Source: an uncultured Lachnospiraceae bacterium
GTDB lineage: Bacteria > Bacillota > Clostridia > Lachnospirales > Lachnospiraceae
DNA length: 64,000 nucleotides
Assembly (NCBI GenBank): GCA_947367855.1
Contig: CANBFE010000004.1
Location: 124,001 to 188,000, forward strand
Direction: 5' to 3'
In this document: positions 7,202 to 16,229 of the stretch, in pieces
How positions within the stretch are numbered: the first letter of the stretch is position 1
Layout: each line of letters starts with the position of its first letter
The notes under the pieces: model-generated
Seen by the model: only the letters and a program-made list of their open reading frames with translations
What the model was told of the DNA's origin: nothing
Databases searched by the model: none
Translations under genes and position numbers: made by a program

Positions 7202-9403
7202 ATGAACGGCCTGACGGATCACGATATGATAGAAAAATTAATAGTTCTGTTAGAGCATCTGGGAAAAGACGGGGACGGCCAGGAGACGGAAGACAAAGGA
7301 CTGGATCAGGCGCTGGCACGCTGTATGAAACGGTTTGTGGACAGAATGCCGGGCGGTTTCTTTGCCTATCATGCGGATGGGGACGAGGAGATTATCTATG
7401 CCAATCAGGCCATGGTCCGGCTTCTTGGCTGCGATACATTGGAGGAATTCCGGGCGCTGACGGGGAATTCCTTCCGGGGACTGGTGCATCCTGAGGATCT
7501 GGAAGCCGTGGAGCACAGTATCAGGGAGCAGATCGCAGACAGCTCCTACGACCTGGACTATGTGGAATACCGGATTATCACAAAAAACGGCGAGATCCGG
7601 TGGATTGATGATTATGGACATTTTATCCACGGGGAAACCGTGGGAGATGTCTTTTATGTGTTTGCGGGAGACGCCACAGAGAAGAAGGCCCGCCTGTGGA
7701 AGGCCAGGGAATCCTTCCTGGAAGAAAAGAGGCAGAGGGAAGGGGCATTTCAGGCAAAATTGGAGGAGTATGACCAGAAACTGGAGAGAAACCGCCAGGA
7801 GCAGATTCGCCGTCTGGAGGTTATTGGGGGATTAAGCATTGATTATGAATCCATCTTCTATGTGAATCTGGACCAGAACCGGGTTAAGGCCTATCGTGTG
7901 AGCGCCCGGTTTGAGGCACAGTTTCCTGAGAATGCCCGGGAGAGGGAATTTACGGGATTTGATGCCGGTTATATCAGGGACTGGGTATATCCGGAGGACA
8001 GGAGCCTTCTGGAGGGTGTGTCCACCACGGAATTTATTCGGGAAAAGCTGTCAGGGGACAGGACATTTTATATAAACTACCGGGTTATGAGGGAAGGAAA
8101 ACCCACATATATGCAGCTGCGCATTGTGGATGTGGGAAATGAGGATACGGTGTCTCAGGTGGTTTTCGGCTACCGCAATACGGACAGAGAGGTCAGAAGG
8201 GACATGGAGCAGAGACAGCTGCTGCTGGAGACGCTGCATGAGGCAAAACTGGCCAACAATGCCAAGAATCTGTTTCTCTCCAATATGTCCCATGATATAA
8301 GAACTCCTATGAATGCCATCATGGGTTTTACTGCATTGGCCGGAAAGAATCTGGAAAACCGGGAGAAGATGAAGGAGTACCTGGACATGATTTCCGCTTC
8401 CGGGGAACAGCTTCTGCAGCTGCTGAACGATGTGCTGGAAATCTCGAAGATAGAATCTGCGCAGTTGGAAGTGAAGGAAGGGGAATGCAGTCTCGTCGGT
8501 CTGATGCAGCAGCTTCAGAAGGGAATCCTTCTCCGGGCGGAGGCCAGGAAGATTACACTTTCCCTGGATATCTCCCATCTCCGGCATGATGCCGTATGGG
8601 CGGACGGCGAGAAGCTCTGCCAGATTCTTTCCTATTTGTTGGACAATGCGCTGAAGTATACCAGAGAGAAGGGGAAGGTAACCCTCTCCGTCACGGAGCA
8701 GGAGGCACTGCAGGATAATTGCTTTGCCTATCAGTTTGTAGTAGAAGATACCGGAATCGGAATCAGCGAGAAGTTTCTGGAGCACATCTTTGATCCCTTT
8801 GAGCGGGAAAAAAATACGACTTTCAGCGGGATACACGGCACAGGACTGGGGCTGACAATCACGAAGAAGCTTGTGGACAGAATGGGAGGTACCATTGCTG
8901 TGACCAGTGCGCCGGATGAGGGAAGCCGCTTTGTAATCAGACTTCCTCTGCGGGTATCGGAAGCCTGCAGTGAGACCGGAGAGGAAGCCCGGGCAGCAGA
9001 GACAGCCGTAAAGCATAGGGGATCCAGGCGGATTCTGTTGGTGGACGATAATGAGATCAATCTGGAGATTGAAGCAGAGATGCTGAAGGATTCGGGTTTC
9101 ACGGTGGAGACTGTCAGGGACGGAAGGGAGGCTTTTGAAAAAATCAGTCAGGCCCGGCCGGGGGAATATGACTTGATTTTAATGGATATTCAGATGCCTG
9201 TTATGGACGGGTATGAGGCAACCAGGGCCATACGCAGGATCCAGGATCAGGAACTGGCTGGGATTCCCATTATCGCCGTGTCTGCAAATGCCTTTGAGGA
9301 GGACAGGAGCAGGGCGCTGGAAAGCGGAATGAATGCCCATCTGCCAAAGCCCCTTGACATGGGGCAGCTGCTTGAGGAGATGGGAAAATATCTGCAGATG
9401 TAA
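7202..9403 (+). CDS. Hybrid sensor histidine kinase (PAS-PAS-HisKA-HATPase-REC)
   Basis: The protein has 733 residues from ATG 7202, which has AGGGGG upstream. It has no transmembrane segment. Residues about 45-165 form a PAS domain (FVDRMPGGFFAYH, LVHPEDLEAVEHS), followed by a coiled coil and a second PAS-like domain at about 215-330 (YVNLDQNRVKAYR, WVYPEDRSLL). The phospho-His lies in NMSHDIRTPMNAIMG (about residue 364). The ATPase boxes are LLDNALKYT, EDTGIGIS and GTGLGLTI. The C-terminal receiver starts near residue 609 (ILLVDDNEINLE), with its Asp in LILMDIQMP. No DNA-binding partner is adjacent. It is probably a cytosolic sensor feeding a separate phosphotransfer protein, and the signalling block at the end of the window is one candidate target. 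Confidence 0.93.
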   Translation: MNGLTDHDMIEKLIVLLEHLGKDGDGQETEDKGLDQALARCMKRFVDRMPGGFFAYHADGDEEIIYANQAMVRLLGCDTLEEFRALTGNSFRGLVHPEDLEAVEHSIREQIADSSYDLDYVEYRIITKNGEIRWIDDYGHFIHGETVGDVFYVFAGDATEKKARLWKARESFLEEKRQREGAFQAKLEEYDQKLERNRQEQIRRLEVIGGLSIDYESIFYVNLDQNRVKAYRVSARFEAQFPENAREREFTGFDAGYIRDWVYPEDRSLLEGVSTTEFIREKLSGDRTFYINYRVMREGKPTYMQLRIVDVGNEDTVSQVVFGYRNTDREVRRDMEQRQLLLETLHEAKLANNAKNLFLSNMSHDIRTPMNAIMGFTALAGKNLENREKMKEYLDMISASGEQLLQLLNDVLEISKIESAQLEVKEGECSLVGLMQQLQKGILLRAEARKITLSLDISHLRHDAVWADGEKLCQILSYLLDNALKYTREKGKVTLSVTEQEALQDNCFAYQFVVEDTGIGISEKFLEHIFDPFEREKNTTFSGIHGTGLGLTITKKLVDRMGGTIAVTSAPDEGSRFVIRLPLRVSEACSETGEEARAAETAVKHRGSRRILLVDDNEINLEIEAEMLKDSGFTVETVRDGREAFEKISQARPGEYDLILMDIQMPVMDGYEATRAIRRIQDQELAGIPIIAVSANAFEEDRSRALESGMNAHLPKPLDMGQLLEEMGKYLQM

Positions 9404-9519
9404 TTCGTCCGGCGTTTTTTTCCGGTTCGGACTGTGGGGCTCTGGCCTGGGAAGGCGGTGGGAGACGGCGGCAGGATGGCAGTGGGCGTGGGATCTGCGG
9501 GAGAGGAAGTGGAAGGGAA

Positions 9520-10374
9520 ATGACAGGATTGACCAGGGAATATGAGGATGCGATTCTCTATCACTATACGGATTATCAGGCGTTGGACGGCATTCTGCAT
9601 GAAGCGCAGCTGAGGGTGAACAATGTCCTCAACATGAATGACGCTGCGGAGATGCGCTATTTTATGAGCAGGCTGTGCGATGCGGTGGCAGGAAGACTGG
9701 AAGATGAAGGGGAGGGAAAGCGGGCCGAGGAGGTGCGGGAGCTTTTCCGGGAAGCCCTGAAAAGAGAATTTTTCCGTCCGGCCTATGCAGCCTGTTTTTC
9801 CCTTCACAGGGATGATGCGGCCCAGTGGGAGAGGTACGGAAACAAAGGCAGAGGCGTGTGCATAGCGTTTCAGGGAAGACATCTGCAGAAAATGGCATTG
9901 GGAGCCCTGTCCCTTCAGACCGTTTTCTATCAGGAAGATATGACTACACATAACCTGACGGGCGTGTTTTACCGCCTGGTGAAACGTAAGGGTGAGCTGT
10001 CTGCGGAAAATCCGGATATCCAGAAAGCGCTGAACTATGCCTGGAGCTGTTCCGCAGCATTCAAACATCCCTCTTTTCTGTCAGAGCGTGAGGTGCGCCT
10101 GGTGGTGTCTCCGGCGGTGAAGGGGTATTTTGATATGACTCCCTGCTATCATATCAGCAAGGAACGGATTAAGAAATACTATCCCCTGGATCTGGCTGCC
10201 ATGTGCAGGAAGGCCGGGATCGGATGGGAGGAACTGGTGCCGGAGATCATCATCGGGCCGGAATCCACCCAGTCCCAGTCCATTTTGCAGGATTACCTCC
10301 GGGATAACGGCATGGAGGGTCTGGCGGAAAGGGTTTCCATGTCAAACTGTCCTCTGAGAAGGTCTCCCGGCTAA
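9520..10374 (+). CDS. DUF2971 family protein
   Basis: The protein has 284 residues. The N-terminal LYHYTDYQALDGILHEAQL, the following NDAAEMRYF, and the central CFSLHRDDAAQWERYGNKGRG match the DUF2971 family (PF11185). DUF2971 proteins are of unknown biochemical function and are often found in defence or stress contexts. The Y-x-x-D and W-x-x-Y-G-x-x-x-x-G arrangement recalls ADP-ribosyltransferase-like folds, but that link is speculative. Nothing in the neighbours supports a specific role. The start has a purine-rich GGAAGTGGAAGGGAA upstream. Confidence 0.75.
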   Translation: MTGLTREYEDAILYHYTDYQALDGILHEAQLRVNNVLNMNDAAEMRYFMSRLCDAVAGRLEDEGEGKRAEEVRELFREALKREFFRPAYAACFSLHRDDAAQWERYGNKGRGVCIAFQGRHLQKMALGALSLQTVFYQEDMTTHNLTGVFYRLVKRKGELSAENPDIQKALNYAWSCSAAFKHPSFLSEREVRLVVSPAVKGYFDMTPCYHISKERIKKYYPLDLAAMCRKAGIGWEELVPEIIIGPESTQSQSILQDYLRDNGMEGLAERVSMSNCPLRRSPG

Positions 10375-10421
10375 GGGGCGGAACCTGGCAGCAGAAGGGA
10401 ACAAAAAGGGGGAGTCTGTCA

Positions 10422-11114
10422 ATGGAAGCATGCCGCATTGCCATAATTTCAGATACACACGGCCTTTTGAGGGAGGAAGTAAAAGAGCGCCTGAAAACCT
10501 GTGAGAGGATTCTGCATGCAGGGGATTTTGATAAACCGGAGATTCTGAGACAGCTTGAGGAAATCCGCCCGGTCTGCGCAGTGCGCGGTAATGTGGATAA
10601 AGGCTGGGCAGAACACCTTCCGGCAGAACAGGAGATTACCCTGGCCGGATTTCGGATATATATGATTCATAACCGGAAAAATATTTCCCGGGAACTGTCC
10701 GGCGTGGATATAGTGGTCTGCGGACATTCCCACAGATACGGGGAAAAACGGGAAGACGGAATCCTGTACCTGAATCCCGGCAGCTGCGGCCCCAGGCGTT
10801 TCCGGCTTCCCATCACCATGATGATAGTCACGCTGTATCCAGGGGAACATCGTGTGAAAACAGAAAGAATTGAATGGGACTGCAGGGCTCCGGAACCTCC
10901 GGCGGAGAAGGATCTGCACAAACTGGTGAAGACCATTATAAAGGAAGTGCGGTCCGGAAGGACAGTGGAAGAGATTGCAGCCAGAAACCATGTGGAGGAG
11001 GAACTGGCGGAACAGATATGCAGGTTTTACCTGACGCATCCGGGTGTGGACGTGGACGGAATTCTGAACAGAATGGAACTGCGGTCCCGTTCTGAAAAAA
11101 TTCCGCATTCATAA
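10422..11114 (+). CDS. Metallophosphoesterase (YfcE/MJ0936-like) with HTH-like tail
   Basis: The protein has 230 residues. Residues 1-155 form a calcineurin-like phosphoesterase of the small YfcE type. The metal-binding motifs are ISDTHG, HAGDFD, VRGNVD, a shortened MIHN in place of the usual THG, and CGHSH. The last 65 residues are an extra helical segment (GRTVEEIAARNHVEEELAEQ), typical of a helix-turn-helix, then YLTHPGVDVDGILNRM. YfcE-type enzymes hydrolyse phosphodiesters and some cyclic nucleotides in vitro, but the substrate here is unknown. The added domain is absent from standard YfcE (about 180 residues). Confidence 0.8.
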   Translation: MEACRIAIISDTHGLLREEVKERLKTCERILHAGDFDKPEILRQLEEIRPVCAVRGNVDKGWAEHLPAEQEITLAGFRIYMIHNRKNISRELSGVDIVVCGHSHRYGEKREDGILYLNPGSCGPRRFRLPITMMIVTLYPGEHRVKTERIEWDCRAPEPPAEKDLHKLVKTIIKEVRSGRTVEEIAARNHVEEELAEQICRFYLTHPGVDVDGILNRMELRSRSEKIPHS

Positions 11115-11306
11115 ATAAAAGTATATTATCGGTTGGACGAGACATAATAAGGTAGTGCCGTGATTCCATAAGAAGCAGAGGGCGCCGGAAGCTGCAGAGC
11201 CTGAGAGAGGAATCGCACGGCTCCGAAAAACGGACAGAAAGGACGGGCCTGTGATGCCGGAAATGCTTTTCCGAAAATGCTCCGGATGCGGGCCGGGAAG
11301 GAGATT

Positions 11307-11741
11307 ATGGTTAATTCAGATACGGTAAAACTACTGCAGGAATGTGATGCGGGAACCAAGATGGCGGTCAGGTCAATCAATGAAGTGATTGATAATGTCC
11401 GCAATTCCGATATGAAGCAGCTGCTCCGGGAGAGCAGAAATCATCATGAGAAACTGGGGAACGAAATTCATTCTCTTCTGAATGAATACGGAATGGAAGA
11501 GAAGGATCCGACACCCGTTGCAAAAGGCATGTCCTGGATGAAGACGAACATGAAAATGAGCATGGACAACAGCGATTCCACAGTGGCTGATCTTATCACA
11601 GACGGATGCAATATGGGAGTTAAAACCCTGAACAGGTACCTCAATGAATACAGGACGGCGGATCATAAGTCAAAAGATATCGGTACGAAACTGATTTCTA
11701 TTGAAGAGAAGCTCTGCAGTGATCTGGAGCAGTATCTGTAG
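11307..11741 (+). CDS. DUF2383-type ferritin-like four-helix protein
   Basis: The protein has 144 residues. ATG at 11307 has a near-perfect GAAGGAGATT site; the longer reading from 11277 is rejected. The sequence is almost all helical: LLQECDAGTKMAVRSINEVI, ESRNHHEKLGNEIHSLL, and a third and fourth helix around GVKTLNRYLNEY. This resembles the DUF2383 (PA2169/YciE-like) ferritin-related four-helix bundle. The H-H-x-x-x-x-x-E-I-H pattern could bind metal, but the full di-iron ligand set is not obvious. It is probably a stress-related protein of unknown function. Confidence 0.6.
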   Translation: MVNSDTVKLLQECDAGTKMAVRSINEVIDNVRNSDMKQLLRESRNHHEKLGNEIHSLLNEYGMEEKDPTPVAKGMSWMKTNMKMSMDNSDSTVADLITDGCNMGVKTLNRYLNEYRTADHKSKDIGTKLISIEEKLCSDLEQYL

Positions 11742-11881
11742 GCTGTTTTTGGGGGACGCCGCTCCTGTGAACTGCAGAGCAGCTGCAGGGCAGGCGGAGC
11801 GGCGGACTGTCCCGGTGCTGCCGGATTCGCATTGTACATAGAATTTCTGCAGAGCAAATAATCAGGAAGGAGATTTTTTTA

Positions 11882-12550
11882 ATGAAGAAACAGCAGACTA
11901 TCAAGAAGGAAGACGTAAATGTCTTATTTGACTCCCCCTATGTGAAGGTGGCGGATCTGCAGTACGGTCCCGGAAAACACTATTATGACGCAACCCGCAG
12001 GGAAATGGATGACCTGGCTGCGCTGAAGTCCGAAGAGGAATTCCGGAATATGCTGCCGGATGCGGCCAGTTGTTTTGTGATTCTGGACAGTCCGGAAGAA
12101 GAGCCCAGGCTTTTGCTTTCCTACGAATACCGCTATCCGGCGGGGCGTTTTCTGCTCAGCGTACCGGCGGGACTGATTGATAAGGAAGATCTGAATAAAC
12201 CGGATCCCGTTCTGGTCACCGCAGTCCGGGAGATTCGGGAGGAGACGGGCCTGGAAATAAAGGACACGGATACTGTGAAGATCGTGAATCCGCTTGTGTT
12301 TTCTACCCCCGGAATGACGGACGAATGCAATGCCCTGGTGTGCACGGTGCTGCGATCAGCGGATTTGTCTGCACTGTCCCAGGAAGGGGCCGTGGGCTCA
12401 GAGCAGTTCGACGGCTTTGCGCTGCTGACCAAAAAGGCTGCCCGGGAGGCGCTGCGGACGGGACGGGATGAAAGGGGCAATTTCTATCCCCTGTATACCT
12501 GGGCTGCATTGGCTTATTTTGTGTCGGATATGTGGAAGGAAGAAGGGTGA
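11882..12550 (+). CDS. NUDIX hydrolase, ADP-ribose pyrophosphatase-like
   Basis: The protein has 222 residues and a clear AGGAGA site. The NUDIX helix is recognisable as AVREIREETGLE, preceded by the glycine turn PAGLID. Several extra residues (KEDLNKPDPVL) sit between the turn and the REUxEE part, so the box is expanded compared with the canonical 23 residues. The ligands R-E-x-R-E-E are intact. The size and the RYPAGRFLLSVPAG region match ADP-ribose or sugar-nucleotide pyrophosphatases. It stands alone between the DUF2383 gene and the DUF1538 operon. Confidence 0.82.
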   Translation: MKKQQTIKKEDVNVLFDSPYVKVADLQYGPGKHYYDATRREMDDLAALKSEEEFRNMLPDAASCFVILDSPEEEPRLLLSYEYRYPAGRFLLSVPAGLIDKEDLNKPDPVLVTAVREIREETGLEIKDTDTVKIVNPLVFSTPGMTDECNALVCTVLRSADLSALSQEGAVGSEQFDGFALLTKKAAREALRTGRDERGNFYPLYTWAALAYFVSDMWKEEG

Positions 12551-12831
12551 TTGATTGGGCTTTGTTTTCTTAAAATTTCATGAATTTGAAAAACAGACTG
12601 GAAAAGTGCACAAAATTCTGATATGATAAACATATTATATGTGAAAAATTCTGAATCCTGTAATTTTATCTCATAAAAATTTCCCTGTGCAGTGTTTTTT
12701 GGTCTATATGGCAGTGAAAGCTGCTTTTGACAGCTGTTCGTCACACTTTGTGGGGGATTGGATCATCTACAGATGATTTGCCGAATGAGGGAGGCATCAG
12801 GAAAAGAAAAACTGAAAAAGAGGTGATGCGG

Positions 12832-14379
12832 ATGAACCAGAAACTGAAAGAAAAGATATTGGAATCCCTGTCCGCCGTGTTGCCCATAACGGGAATTGTG
12901 CTGCTTTTGAGCATTTTACTGGTACCCGTGGATCTGGGGACAATGGTGATGTTTATTGTGGGCGCCGTCATGCTGGTGATCGGCATGGGTTTTTTCCAGT
13001 TGGGGGCGGAGATGTCCATGACGCCTCTGGGGGAAGGCATCGGCGTTCAGATATCCAAAACCAGGCACATACCTTTGATCTTTCTGATCGGTTTTTCCAT
13101 GGGAGCCATTATCACCATCTCGGAGCCGGATCTTCAGGTTCTGGCGGAGCAGGTACCGTCCATTCCCAACCTGACCCTGATTCTGACCGTGGCTGTGGGA
13201 GTGGGAATGTTTCTGGCGGTGGCTATTTTAAGGATTTTGTTCCAGATCAATCTCTCCACCATATTGATCGGATTGTATCTGGTGCTTATCGGAGTTTCCT
13301 TCTTTGTATCCAGGGATTTTCTGGCAGTGGCTTTTGACTCCGGCGGTGTGACCACCGGGCCCATGACGGTGCCTTTTATCATGGCAATGGGTGTGGGTCT
13401 TGCCTCTGTCCGCGGCGACAGAAACGCTTCCAGTGACAGCTTCGGTCTGGTGGCTCTCTCCAGTGTTGGGCCCATTCTGGCAGTGCTGATCCTGGGCATG
13501 TTCTTCAGTCCCAGCGGGGCGGCGTATTCGGCGGCGGGTGTGGCCCATGTGAGCACCACCAGGGATGTGGTGAAGGAGTTCCTCTTCAGCATGCCACCCT
13601 ATGTGAGGGAAGTGCTGATTTCTCTGGTGCCTGTGGCAGGCGTGTTCATTCTGTTTCAGCTGCTGACCCACCGCTATCCCCGCAGGCAGGTCAAGCGTGT
13701 GACTGTGGGTTTTGCTTATACATATATCGGTCTGGTGCTGTTTCTCTGCGGGGTGAACGTGGGCTTTGCCCCGGTGGGTTCCCTGTTGGGAAATAGGATT
13801 GCGTCGGAGTCCTGGCGGTGGCTTCTGGTGCCCATCGGTATGCTCATCGGTTACTATATCGTAAAGGCGGAACCAGCTATCCAGGTGCTGAACCGTCAGG
13901 TGGAAGGGGTTACCAACGGTTCCGTTTCCGCCAAATCCATGAATCTGAGCATGTCTCTGGGCGTTTCCGCCAGTGTGGGCCTGGCTATGATCCGGGTGCT
14001 GACAGGGCTTCCGATTCACTGGATCGTGATACCGGGATATGTAATTGCGTTAATTATGTCACGGTTTGTGCCAAAGATGTTCGTGGGTATCGCTTTTGAC
14101 TCCGGCGGCGTGGCCAGCGGACCCATGACCACTACATTCCTGCTTCCCCTGAGCATAGGGGCCTGCGAGGCTGTGGGGGGAAATCTGATGACGGATGCCT
14201 TCGGCGTGGTGGCGTTGGTGGCGCTGACACCGCTGATTGCCATTCAGCTCATGGGAGTCTGGTACCAGTACAAGCTGAATCTGGCAGGAACCAGTGTGGC
14301 ACAGGATACGGAAGTATTGGATGTTATGGATGACATCATTGAGTTTGAGGAGGGCAGTGAAGATGGCGGACGAGCATAA
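12832..14379 (+). CDS. DUF1538 family membrane protein
   Basis: The protein has 515 residues. ATG at 12832 is chosen for the AAGAGGTG upstream. It has about 12 predicted transmembrane helices arranged as a tandem duplication. The signature FDSGGVTTGPMTVPF occurs near residue 165 and FDSGGVASGPMTTTF near residue 419, each followed by a segment with DSFGLVAL or DAFGVVAL. This inverted or tandem two-lobe structure with SGG loops suggests a transporter or channel. The P-II-like gene overlaps its 3' end by 17 bp, so the two proteins almost certainly work together. The substrate is unknown. The 280-bp upstream gap is AT-rich with possible -10 elements near 12620 but no gene. Confidence 0.85.
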   Translation: MNQKLKEKILESLSAVLPITGIVLLLSILLVPVDLGTMVMFIVGAVMLVIGMGFFQLGAEMSMTPLGEGIGVQISKTRHIPLIFLIGFSMGAIITISEPDLQVLAEQVPSIPNLTLILTVAVGVGMFLAVAILRILFQINLSTILIGLYLVLIGVSFFVSRDFLAVAFDSGGVTTGPMTVPFIMAMGVGLASVRGDRNASSDSFGLVALSSVGPILAVLILGMFFSPSGAAYSAAGVAHVSTTRDVVKEFLFSMPPYVREVLISLVPVAGVFILFQLLTHRYPRRQVKRVTVGFAYTYIGLVLFLCGVNVGFAPVGSLLGNRIASESWRWLLVPIGMLIGYYIVKAEPAIQVLNRQVEGVTNGSVSAKSMNLSMSLGVSASVGLAMIRVLTGLPIHWIVIPGYVIALIMSRFVPKMFVGIAFDSGGVASGPMTTTFLLPLSIGACEAVGGNLMTDAFGVVALVALTPLIAIQLMGVWYQYKLNLAGTSVAQDTEVLDVMDDIIEFEEGSEDGGRA

Positions 14380-15058
14380 AAAGATTGCTTTTCGAATGTT
14401 GTTCCTGATCGCCACACCGAAACTGGTGAATAAGGCGTTGGGAGTGTTCAAGGAAGGAAATGTCCCCATGCAGTATAGTTTTCATGCCCAGGGGACAGCG
14501 ACCAGCGACGTCATGGACATGCTTGGACTGGACGGCGTGGACAAGAATATTCTGATGAGCATGATGCCCAGGGATTTTGCGGACGAAATGCTCCGAAAGC
14601 TGCGGAAAAAACTGCATCTGGGCATGCCCAATACCGGCATTGCCTTTACGGTGCTCATGTCCGGCGGTAGCGGCCATCTGGTTCAGATGGTGGAGAATCT
14701 GGAACCGGAAGAGAGCAAAAAATCATTGGAGAGGAATGAGGCGGATATGGCAGATCATGAATACAGTATGATCATGGCGATCGTAAACCAGGGATTCAGC
14801 GAGGATGTGATGAATGCGGCCAGACCCAAGGGAGCCTCCGGGGGCACCGTTTTTCACAGCAGACGCATCGGGAGCCAGGAGGCCATGAAATTCTGGAAGA
14901 TCAGCGTGCAGGAAGAACGGGAAGTAGTCATTATTCTGGCCACAAAGGAAGACAAACTGGCCATCATGCAGGAGATCGGCAGGCAGTGCGGCATGCAGAG
15001 TAAGGCTCAGGGTGTGGTGATGTCCCTGCCTGTGGACGGGATTGTGGGTCTGGACTGA
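14363..15058 (+). CDS. P-II-like regulator paired with DUF1538 protein
   Basis: The protein has 231 residues and its start lies inside the end of the DUF1538 gene. It appears to contain two P-II-like ferredoxin folds. The first half is FLIATPKLVNKALGVFKEG through AFTVLMSGG, and the second is YSMIMAIVNQGFSEDVMNAA, then GASGGTVFHSRR, then VVIILATKEDKLAIMQEI. This is the order of the P-II strand, T-loop region and second strand. P-II proteins bind ATP/ADP and 2-oxoglutarate and often gate membrane transporters. It is therefore proposed to control the DUF1538 protein according to metabolic state. Confidence 0.8.
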   Translation: MADEHKKIAFRMLFLIATPKLVNKALGVFKEGNVPMQYSFHAQGTATSDVMDMLGLDGVDKNILMSMMPRDFADEMLRKLRKKLHLGMPNTGIAFTVLMSGGSGHLVQMVENLEPEESKKSLERNEADMADHEYSMIMAIVNQGFSEDVMNAARPKGASGGTVFHSRRIGSQEAMKFWKISVQEEREVVIILATKEDKLAIMQEIGRQCGMQSKAQGVVMSLPVDGIVGLD

Positions 15059-15095
15059 CGACGGGACACATGGGGGCTTTTTACCCGTTATTGGC

Positions 15096-15113
15096 GTAAC
15101 TGTTCAGGCAGGG
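15096..15113. repeat. Possible end fragment of the palindromic repeat family
   Basis: GTAACTGTTCAGGCAGGG differs at two positions from the GTAACAGTTCAGACAGGG end of the 140-bp element at 20518. It lies in the short convergent gap between 15058 and 15124. It is too short to be certain. Confidence 0.25.
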
Positions 15114-15123
15114 GGCATGAATG

Positions 15124-15864
15124 TCACTCATTGGCCTCATAGAGATAAGACTGTCCCTTTTTCCCTACCCTTGTTACCGTATCCAGGTGAAACAGGATAT
15201 TCAGCACCACCTGGGCCAGGGAAAGGGGGATGCGGGCTGCCTTTGCGAAATCCCTGGAAGTGAAGGCGCCCTCCAGTTCAAGGGGAACAAACTGCAGGAA
15301 ATCCCGGGGCTCGTAAAGCTCGATCTCCTGCACCAGTTCTGTGGGAATGCGGTCATAACGGCTTGCGCCTTTCTTTTTATCTTTGCTCCAGCCATTCAGC
15401 AGCTTATATTCTTCCATATCCATAAGAACCAGGCGCAGGCGCAGGTTCGGATTCTTCAGGAACATTTTGATTTTGTACAGTTCCGGAAAAACCACATAGG
15501 GTGTACCTTTCCGGGGGGACTTCCGCTTCCTGCTCAGGGTGCCGGTGTCTTCGTCGATCCAGATAATCCACTTTTCCCGGGGAATGGGGTACACAATGGT
15601 CACCGGGTACAGGGGCAGGAATGCGGTGAGTTTTCCCCGCATTTTATCAAACTGCCTGGTCTGGATCTCAATGATCTCCCCGTTGGCAAAGATATCCGCC
15701 ACATAATTCTCAATGGGAATTTCCTGACGGTCTTCGTCTGGTTCATAATAATTCTTCAGAATGGCATGGACGGTTTTCTCCGACAGTGTACCAATGCCCA
15801 GGCGCTGTCTGTCGATTCCGATCACTTTTCTTTTTGCATTTTCAAAGGCTCTTTGGTCCGGCAT
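15124..15864 (-). CDS. Uncharacterised protein with PD-(D/E)XK-like N-terminal region
   Basis: The protein has 246 residues. Residues 25-100 carry a pattern like a restriction-endonuclease fold: a helix (SEKTVHAILKNYY), then NYVADIFANGEIIEIQTR, whose D and E-x-Q could be the acidic metal ligands with Gln in place of Lys, then VTIVYPI. The C-terminal 70 residues (TSRDFAKAARIPLSLAQVVL) look like a winged helix-turn-helix that may bind DNA. It converges on the DUF1538/P-II operon and has no obvious partner. The function is unknown and the nuclease fold is inference. Confidence 0.55.
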   Translation of the reverse strand: MPDQRAFENAKRKVIGIDRQRLGIGTLSEKTVHAILKNYYEPDEDRQEIPIENYVADIFANGEIIEIQTRQFDKMRGKLTAFLPLYPVTIVYPIPREKWIIWIDEDTGTLSRKRKSPRKGTPYVVFPELYKIKMFLKNPNLRLRLVLMDMEEYKLLNGWSKDKKKGASRYDRIPTELVQEIELYEPRDFLQFVPLELEGAFTSRDFAKAARIPLSLAQVVLNILFHLDTVTRVGKKGQSYLYEANE

Positions 15865-16068
15865 GGGGCTTGTCTTCTACCTTTTCCTTTCAGAAGTCAG
15901 AACAGGGGCTAAGTTGAGCTGGCTATTCTTAAAGATTGCTGCTCTTCACGGCTGCGCCGTTCCTTGTGACAGAAACTACCTGTGAACGGCAACTAAAGTT
16001 TACCATACTTTGGAATTTACAGCAACAGGGTGTTCCAGGCTGCCTGGAGCTTTGGTGCACCATGAAAA

Positions 16069-16074
16069 TATAAT
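16069..16074 (+). promoter_or_regulatory. Possible -10 box for the small toxin gene
   Basis: A consensus TATAAT lies about 70 bp upstream of the 28-codon toxin gene. The -35 region is poor. A small palindrome (TCCAGGCTGCCTGGA) lies just upstream at about 16034. Confidence 0.3.
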
Positions 16075-16142
16075 AGCTTACCAGGGGAGCCAATGGGGCG
16101 ATTATGTCAGCTGCCGGACACTAAGGAAGGGAGCTGGTGCCA

Positions 16143-16229
16143 ATGGTTACATACTCTGATTTGATTCAGTTTGTAATTATGCTTTGTGCTGTGATAACTC
16201 TTGTTGTATACATTGCACGCAAAAAATAG
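16143..16229 (+). CDS. Putative holin-like type I toxin, 28 residues
   Basis: The ORF encodes 28 residues: a short polar start (MVTYSDLIQ), one hydrophobic helix (FVIMLCAVITLVVYIA) and a basic end (RKK). This is the layout of small membrane toxins of the TxpA/BsrG and 'putative holin-like toxin' type in Firmicutes. GGGAG lies 9 bases upstream of the ATG; an in-frame GTG at 16137 is an alternative start. Its stop codon falls inside the left arm of a hairpin. A strong promoter on the opposite strand reads back across the 3' end, which is the expected arrangement for an antisense RNA antitoxin. Confidence 0.65.
   Translation: MVTYSDLIQFVIMLCAVITLVVYIARKK

Noticed and set aside
12727..12831. 35-residue N-terminal extension of the DUF1538 protein
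   Set aside because: It has no ribosome site and polar residues atypical for the family. ATG 12832 has AAGAGGTG upstream.
13228..14019. 263-codon His-rich open frame opposite the DUF1538 gene
   Set aside because: The composition reflects the reverse complement of Met/Val-rich transmembrane codons. There is no start signal.
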